9,363 bases of DNA from Rhodoferax sp. (GTDB lineage: Bacteria; Pseudomonadota; Gammaproteobacteria; Burkholderiales; Burkholderiaceae_C). The position numbers and the translations under genes are program-made. The notes beneath the pieces were generated by a model, which was not told the DNA's origin, searched no databases, and saw nothing but the letters and a program-made list of their open reading frames with translations. This document shows positions 5,838 to 9,363 of this stretch, piece by piece. The stretch covers positions 1-9,363 of the forward strand of contig JALNWC010000069.1 of the NCBI GenBank assembly GCA_023231075.1. The letters run 5' to 3'. Positions within the stretch are counted from its first letter, which is position 1. Every line of letters starts with the position of its first letter.

Positions 5838-7934
5838 TCAGTGCACCCGCATGCCCGGCTGGGCACCGGGAAAGGGCTCCAGCACATAGATGCCGGGTTG
5901 CGCCTTTTCGTCGGCGTGGCTGGCGGCCAGCACCATGCCCTCGGACACGCCAAACTTCATTTTGCGCGGCGCCAGGTTGGCGACCATCACGGTGAGTTTG
6001 CCTGTGAGTTGCTCGGGTCGGTAGCTGCCGGCAATGCCGCTGAACACATTGCGCAGCCGGGGCTGACCGGCGTCGTCCAGCTCGCCCACATCCAGCGTCA
6101 ACTGCAGCAGTTTGTTCGAGCCCGTCACCGCCTGGCAGTCGACAATTTTGGCGATGCGCAAGTCGATTTTGGCAAAGTCGTCGATGCCGATGGCGGGGGC
6201 GATGGCCTCGCCGCCCGGCTGGGTGACTTCTTGCGCGGTCTCGATCGGTTCGGGCGCCTCGAACAGGGCTTCGAGCTGCTTGATGTCGACGCGCTGCATC
6301 AGGTGCTGGTAGCTGCCAATGACATGGCCGGTGGCCATCGGCTGGCTGATGTTGGCATAGCTGAGCGGCTCGATGTTCAGGAAGGCTTCGACTTGCGTGG
6401 CCAGCGCGGGAAGTACCGGTTTGAGGTAGCAGGTGAGGATGCGGAAGGCCTTGATGCAGACCGTGCAGACATCCTGCAGGCGTGCCTCCTGGTCGGGTTT
6501 TTTGGCCAGGTCCCAGGGCTTGTTGGCGTCCACATAGGCGTTGACCTTGTCGGCCAGCAGCATGGTTTCGCGCAGCGCCTTGGCGTATTCACGGGACTCG
6601 TAAAGTTGCTCGATGGTGTCCACTTCACCGCGCAACTGGTGCAAGAGCGCGGCACCGTCTTCGGTGACCTCACCGAGTTTGCCGGCAAAGCGTTTGGTGA
6701 TGAAGCCGGCCGCGCGCGAGGCGATGTTGATGTACTTGCCGATCAGGTCGCTGTTGACGCGGGCCATGAAGTCGTCGGCGTTGAAGTCGATGTCTTCGTT
6801 GCGCGCCGACAGTTTGGCGGCCAGGTAGTAGCGCAGCCATTCGGGGTTCATGCCCAGGCTCAGGTACTTGAGCGGGTCCAGGCCGGTGCCGCGGCTCTTG
6901 CTCATCTTCTCGCCGTTGTTGACCGTCAGGAAGCCGTGCACAAAGATGTTGTCGGGCGTCTTGCGGCCGCTGAAGTGCAGCGTGGCGGGCCAGAACAGCG
7001 TGTGGAAGGTCACGATGTCCTTGCCGATGAAGTGGTACTGTTCGAGCTCGGGGTTGGCCATGTAGGCGTCATAGTCCTGGCCGCGCTGGCCCAGCAGGTT
7101 TTTCAGCGAGGCCAGGTAGCCAATGGGCGCGTCCAGCCAGACGTAAAAGTACTTGCCCGGCGCGTCCGGAATCTCGATGCCGAAGTAGGGCGCGTCACGG
7201 CTGATGTCCCAGTCGCCCAGGCCTTCGCTGGTGCTGCCGTCCGGGTTGGTGCGCACGCTGAACCATTCCTTGATCTTGTTGGCCACCTCGGGTTGCAGCT
7301 TGCCGTCCTGTGTCCAGTGTTGAAGAAACTCGACGCAGCGCGGGTCGGAAAGTTTGAAGAAAAAGTGCACCGAGTTGCGCAATTCGGGTTTGGCACCCGA
7401 CAGCGCCGAATAGGGCTGGATCAGGTCGGTGGGTGCGTAGACCGCGCCGCAATTTTCGCAGTTGTCACCGTACTGGTCCTTGGCGTGGCACTTGGGGCAT
7501 TCGCCCTTGATGAAGCGGTCGGGCAGGAACATGCCCTTGGCGGGGTCGAAAAACTGTGCGATGGTGCGGGATTCGATCAGCGAGCCGTCAGGGTTGTCGC
7601 GCAGGTCGCGGTAAATTTGCCGTGCCAGTTCGTGGTTTTCCGGGCCGTCGGTGCTGTGCCAGTTGTCAAAGGCAATGTGAAAACCATCCAGGTAGGGTTT
7701 GCGCCCGGCGGCAATGTTGGCCACAAACTGTTGCGGTGTGAGGCCGGCTTTTTCGGCGGCAATCATGATCGGCGCGCCATGGGCGTCGTCGGCACCCACA
7801 AAATCGACCGCGTTGCCCAGCATGCGCTGGTGCCGCACCCAGATGTCGGCCTGGATGTATTCCATGATGTGGCCGATGTGGAAATTGCCATTGGCGTAGG
7901 GCAGGGCGGTGGTGACGAAGAGTTGGCGGGGCAT
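5838..7934 (-). CDS. metG: Methionyl-tRNA synthetase, MetG1-type with C-terminal tRNA-binding domain
   Basis: 698-residue cytoplasmic enzyme that charges tRNA-Met and initiator tRNA with methionine using ATP. It is a class I synthetase. The HIGH signature is HIGH at 19-22 (within LPYANGNFHIGHIMEYIQAD). A zinc knuckle has Cys146, Cys149, Cys159 and Cys162 (CPKC and CENC), giving the four-cysteine, dimeric E. coli-like form. The KMSKS loop is at 343-347, and the anticodon-binding helical domain follows at about 385-540. Residues about 584-698 are the Trbp111/EMAP-like OB-fold tRNA-binding domain (IDDFAKIDLRIAKI). The length is normal and no catalytic residue is missing. The start at 7934 gives the usual MPRQLFVTTALPYANG opening, although the upstream Shine-Dalgarno match is weak (GAAAG). 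It is divergent from apbC, a pairing also known from E. coli (metG/mrp). Confidence 0.98.
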   Translation of the reverse strand: MPRQLFVTTALPYANGNFHIGHIMEYIQADIWVRHQRMLGNAVDFVGADDAHGAPIMIAAEKAGLTPQQFVANIAAGRKPYLDGFHIAFDNWHSTDGPENHELARQIYRDLRDNPDGSLIESRTIAQFFDPAKGMFLPDRFIKGECPKCHAKDQYGDNCENCGAVYAPTDLIQPYSALSGAKPELRNSVHFFFKLSDPRCVEFLQHWTQDGKLQPEVANKIKEWFSVRTNPDGSTSEGLGDWDISRDAPYFGIEIPDAPGKYFYVWLDAPIGYLASLKNLLGQRGQDYDAYMANPELEQYHFIGKDIVTFHTLFWPATLHFSGRKTPDNIFVHGFLTVNNGEKMSKSRGTGLDPLKYLSLGMNPEWLRYYLAAKLSARNEDIDFNADDFMARVNSDLIGKYINIASRAAGFITKRFAGKLGEVTEDGAALLHQLRGEVDTIEQLYESREYAKALRETMLLADKVNAYVDANKPWDLAKKPDQEARLQDVCTVCIKAFRILTCYLKPVLPALATQVEAFLNIEPLSYANISQPMATGHVIGSYQHLMQRVDIKQLEALFEAPEPIETAQEVTQPGGEAIAPAIGIDDFAKIDLRIAKIVDCQAVTGSNKLLQLTLDVGELDDAGQPRLRNVFSGIAGSYRPEQLTGKLTVMVANLAPRKMKFGVSEGMVLAASHADEKAQPGIYVLEPFPGAQPGMRVH

Positions 7935-7966
7935 GGATGGGGCTTTCAGGACACAAGAAGAAGATT

Positions 7967-8071
7967 TTAATCAGGGCAGGCCGCGCGGGCCCCGCCACCG
8001 GTGAGCATGAGCGCGGTGGTCGCTGAGGCGTTTACCGGGAAATCAGAGGGTGCAAAAGGGTCGTGGCTCAT
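7967..8071 (-). pseudogene. Probable N-terminal remnant of a patatin-like phospholipase gene (34 codons)
   Basis: A 34-codon ORF runs from ATG at 8071 to TAA at 7967, ending 32 bases before the metG start codon. Its last third reads TALMLTGGGARAA (19-31). This is the beta-strand plus glycine-rich oxyanion-hole motif (L-x-x-x-GGG-x-R-[GA]-A) at the very N-terminus of patatin-like proteins. In the family this is followed by a Tyr-x-x-GVL helix and later by the GxSxG serine nucleophile and a DG[GA] aspartate; here it is followed by CPD and a stop. No continuation appears in another frame before metG. It cannot be catalytic. I infer an old deletion that joined the 5' end of a patatin gene to the metG leader. 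The alternative is a short upstream ORF in the metG transcript that resembles patatin by chance or is retained for regulation. A codon-level match this specific favours a remnant. Confidence 0.6.
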
Positions 8072-8077
8072 GCGTCG

Positions 8078-8083
8078 ATTATG
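8078..8083 (-). promoter_or_regulatory. Possible -10 element (CATAAT) reading towards metG
   Basis: On the minus strand the hexamer CATAAT differs from the TATAAT consensus at one base. It sits 6 bases before the ATG of the patatin-like remnant, so transcription from it would start at or next to that ATG. No good -35 hexamer lies 16-18 bases upstream. If real, it would give metG a leader of about 137 bases that includes the short ORF. The call rests on one hexamer only. Confidence 0.25.
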
Positions 8084-8169
8084 AGCAGGGGTGGCGCCCT
8101 GAATTCGCGCGGCGCCTGTCCAGGGTCAACCGCGATTTTCAGAATTCAATAAGCTCAAGCTTGTCTTGG

Positions 8170-8245
8170 CTAGTGCAGTGTTCGATGCTTGGCGGCACAC
8201 ATCAAAGCGATGCGTTTTGGCGCAGGGCGTCGAACACTGCACTAG
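8170..8245 (+). repeat. 76-nt near-palindrome / stem-loop in the apbC leader
   Basis: Perfect 16-bp arms CTAGTGCAGTGTTCGA (8170-8185) and TCGAACACTGCACTAG (8230-8245) enclose further complementarity. Positions 8186-8194 pair with 8221-8229, with three U-G pairs and one mismatch (8191/8224). After a 7-nt bulge on the 5' side (8195-8201), 8202-8208 pair with 8214-8220 around a 5-nt loop. All five wobble positions pair as G-U in plus-strand RNA but would be A-C mismatches in minus-strand RNA, which points to a plus-strand transcript. No T-run follows, so it is not a standard terminator. It ends 14 bases before the apbC Shine-Dalgarno sequence. It may be a leader RNA structure, a processing site, or a short palindromic mobile element. 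Confidence 0.85.
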
Positions 8246-8259
8246 ACTAGGGGCTTATC

Positions 8260-8264
8260 AGGAG
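8260..8264 (+). promoter_or_regulatory. Ribosome binding site of apbC (AGGAG)
   Basis: AGGAG lies 6 bases before the ATG at 8271. It fixes this start against the longer in-frame opening at the TTG at 8166, whose first codons would run through the palindrome and add residues not typical of the family. Confidence 0.85.
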
Positions 8265-8270
8265 AAACAT

Positions 8271-9362
8271 ATGGCAGTAGTTGAGCAGACCGTGCTGGAG
8301 GCCCTCAAGGGCGTGATCGACCCCAATACCGGGCGTGATTTTGTGTCGGGCAAAGCCGTCAGGAATTTGACCGTGACCGACGGCGATGTGGCCTTTGATG
8401 TCACGCTGGGTTACCCCGCCAAAAGCCAGATTCCGGGCTTTCGCAAGGAGCTCATCGCTGCCGCCAAAAGCGTGGCGGGGGTGGCCAATGTGTCGGTCAA
8501 CATCGTCACCAGTATCACGGCGCATGCGGTGCAGCGCGGCGTGGCCTTGCTGCCCAAGGTGAAAAACATTGTGGCCGTGGCCTCGGGCAAGGGCGGCGTG
8601 GGCAAGAGCACCACGGCCGTCAACCTGGCGCTGGCGCTGGCCGCCGAGGGTGCCAGCGTGGGCATTCTGGACGCCGACATTTACGGCCCCAGCATCCCGA
8701 TGATGATGGGCATCGAGGGCCGGCCCGAGAGCGCAGACGGGCAAACCATGGAGCCCATGGAAAACTACGGCGTGCAGGTCATGTCGATCGGTTTTTTGGT
8801 GGCGCAGGACGAGGCCATGATCTGGCGCGGCCCCATGGCCACCCAGGCGCTGGATCAGTTGCTGCGCCAGACCAATTGGAAAGACCTGGACTACCTCATC
8901 GTCGACATGCCGCCGGGCACCGGCGACATCCAGCTGACGCTCTCCCAGCGCGTGCCCATGACCGGTGCCGTGGTGGTCACCACGCCGCAGGACATTGCCC
9001 TGCTCGATGCCAAAAAAGGCATCAAGATGTTCGAGAAAGTGGGCGTGCCGATCCTGGGTATTGTGGAAAACATGGCGGTGCACGTGTGCAGCAACTGCGG
9101 CCACGTCGAGCATATTTTTGGCGCCGATGGCGGCAAGCGGATGGCCACGGAATACGGCATGGACTACCTGGGCGCGCTGCCGCTCGACATGCAGATCCGC
9201 CTGCAGGCCGACAGTGGCAAGCCGACCGTGGTGTCGGACCCCGACAGCGAGGTGGCCGGCCTCTACAAAGCCGTGGCGCGCAAGGTGGCGCTGGCGATTG
9301 CCGCCAAGAACAAGGACTTTTCCAGCAAGTTCCCGAGCATCAAGATTTCCAAGGAAACCTGA
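8271..9362 (+). CDS. apbC: Iron-sulfur cluster carrier P-loop ATPase, ApbC/Mrp family
   Basis: 363-residue cytoplasmic ATPase of the Mrp/NBP35 (ParA/MinD-like) family that binds and hands on Fe-S clusters to apoproteins. Residues 1-about 85 are the MIP18/DUF59 domain. The deviant Walker A motif is GKGGVGKST (106-114), with the signature lysine Lys107 and the P-loop lysine Lys112. Further family blocks are LDADIYGPSIPMMMG (133-147), the Walker B-like VDMPPGTGD (211-219) and TPQDIALLDAKKG (238-250). The CxxC cluster ligands are Cys273 and Cys276 in HVCSNCGH. All key residues are present and the length is normal. The TGA stop ends one base before the window edge. As a general Fe-S carrier it could supply clusters to Fe-S subunits of the nearby Hyf-like complex, but the adjacency is to metG and shows no specific link. 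Confidence 0.97.
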   Translation: MAVVEQTVLEALKGVIDPNTGRDFVSGKAVRNLTVTDGDVAFDVTLGYPAKSQIPGFRKELIAAAKSVAGVANVSVNIVTSITAHAVQRGVALLPKVKNIVAVASGKGGVGKSTTAVNLALALAAEGASVGILDADIYGPSIPMMMGIEGRPESADGQTMEPMENYGVQVMSIGFLVAQDEAMIWRGPMATQALDQLLRQTNWKDLDYLIVDMPPGTGDIQLTLSQRVPMTGAVVVTTPQDIALLDAKKGIKMFEKVGVPILGIVENMAVHVCSNCGHVEHIFGADGGKRMATEYGMDYLGALPLDMQIRLQADSGKPTVVSDPDSEVAGLYKAVARKVALAIAAKNKDFSSKFPSIKISKET

Positions 9363-9363
9363 A

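Larger units (their letters stand above)
7935..8270. other. Divergent metG/apbC intergenic region
   Basis: A 336-base spacer separates the two divergent genes. The metG-proximal half contains the patatin-like remnant and a possible -10 hexamer. The apbC-proximal part contains the 76-nt palindrome and the apbC ribosome binding site. Between them, 8087-8169 holds nothing I recognise: two GAATTC hexamers (8101 and 8142), a locally AT-rich stretch at 8135-8165, and no convincing promoter pair for apbC. TTGTCT at 8161 could serve as a -35, but the matching -10 would fall inside the palindrome and is poor (GATGCT). Confidence 0.6.

Noticed and set aside
5665..5995. Possible small plus-strand gene starting at the ATG at 5665
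   Set aside because: It has no Shine-Dalgarno sequence of note, runs antisense into the metG 3' end, and its translation shows no family resemblance.
5706..7970. 754-codon open frame on the plus strand antisense to metG
   Set aside because: It is a GC-skew shadow of metG. It has low-complexity Gly/Val/Ala/Gln composition and no recognisable domain, while metG has every catalytic motif on the other strand.
7995..8019. CCACCG/CGGTGG hairpin within the patatin-like remnant
   Set aside because: Six-base GC-rich arms with a 13-base loop lie inside a GC-rich former coding region and have no T-run. They are expected by chance and are not a terminator.
8166..8270. 35-codon N-terminal extension of ApbC from a TTG
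   Set aside because: It would run through the palindrome, lacks its own good Shine-Dalgarno sequence and adds sequence not seen in the family. AGGAG before 8271 fits far better.

Overview
The window looks like chromosome from a GC-rich betaproteobacterium, most likely Burkholderiales and plausibly Comamonadaceae or Rhodoferax-like. This is inferred from the strong G/C third-position bias, the sequence character of MetG and ApbC, and the divergent metG/apbC pair. No rRNA, tRNA, CRISPR array, insertion-sequence transposase or phage gene is visible.

Positions 5608 down to 1 (minus strand) hold a compact operon, hyfB-hyfC-hyfE-hyfF-hyfG. It encodes the membrane arm and the start of the large subunit of a hydrogenase-4 / complex I-like complex. 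The first four genes are chained by 4-base ATGA stop/start overlaps, and hyfG starts 2 bases after hyfF. Two antiporter-like proton-channel subunits (HyfB, HyfF), a NuoH-like anchor (HyfC) and a small NuoK-related subunit (HyfE) would form the membrane arm. HyfG, cut by the window edge, is a NuoC-NuoD fusion. Its N-terminal metal-binding motif is degenerate: Glu-Ser-Ile-Cys stands where [NiFe] hydrogenases have Cys-x-x-Cys. The complex may therefore not be a hydrogenase, but one of the energy-converting hydrogenase-related (Ehr) complexes that lack an intact Ni site. No hyfD and no hyfA are present.

Positions 5609-5837 are a short non-coding gap with an 8-bp inverted repeat; it must hold the metG 3' end and possibly the hyf promoter. 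Positions 5838-7934 (minus) encode a complete methionyl-tRNA synthetase, MetG. Positions 8271-9362 (plus) encode a complete ApbC/Mrp-type Fe-S cluster carrier ATPase. Divergent metG and mrp/apbC is a familiar proteobacterial arrangement.

The 336-base divergent spacer (7935-8270) is the least ordinary part. It contains a 34-codon minus-strand ORF whose end matches the N-terminal oxyanion-hole region of patatin-like phospholipases and then stops, so it is probably a gene remnant. It also contains a 76-nt near-palindrome with 16-bp perfect arms, directly upstream of the apbC ribosome binding site. The palindrome's imperfect positions are nearly all G-U pairs if it is read as plus-strand RNA.
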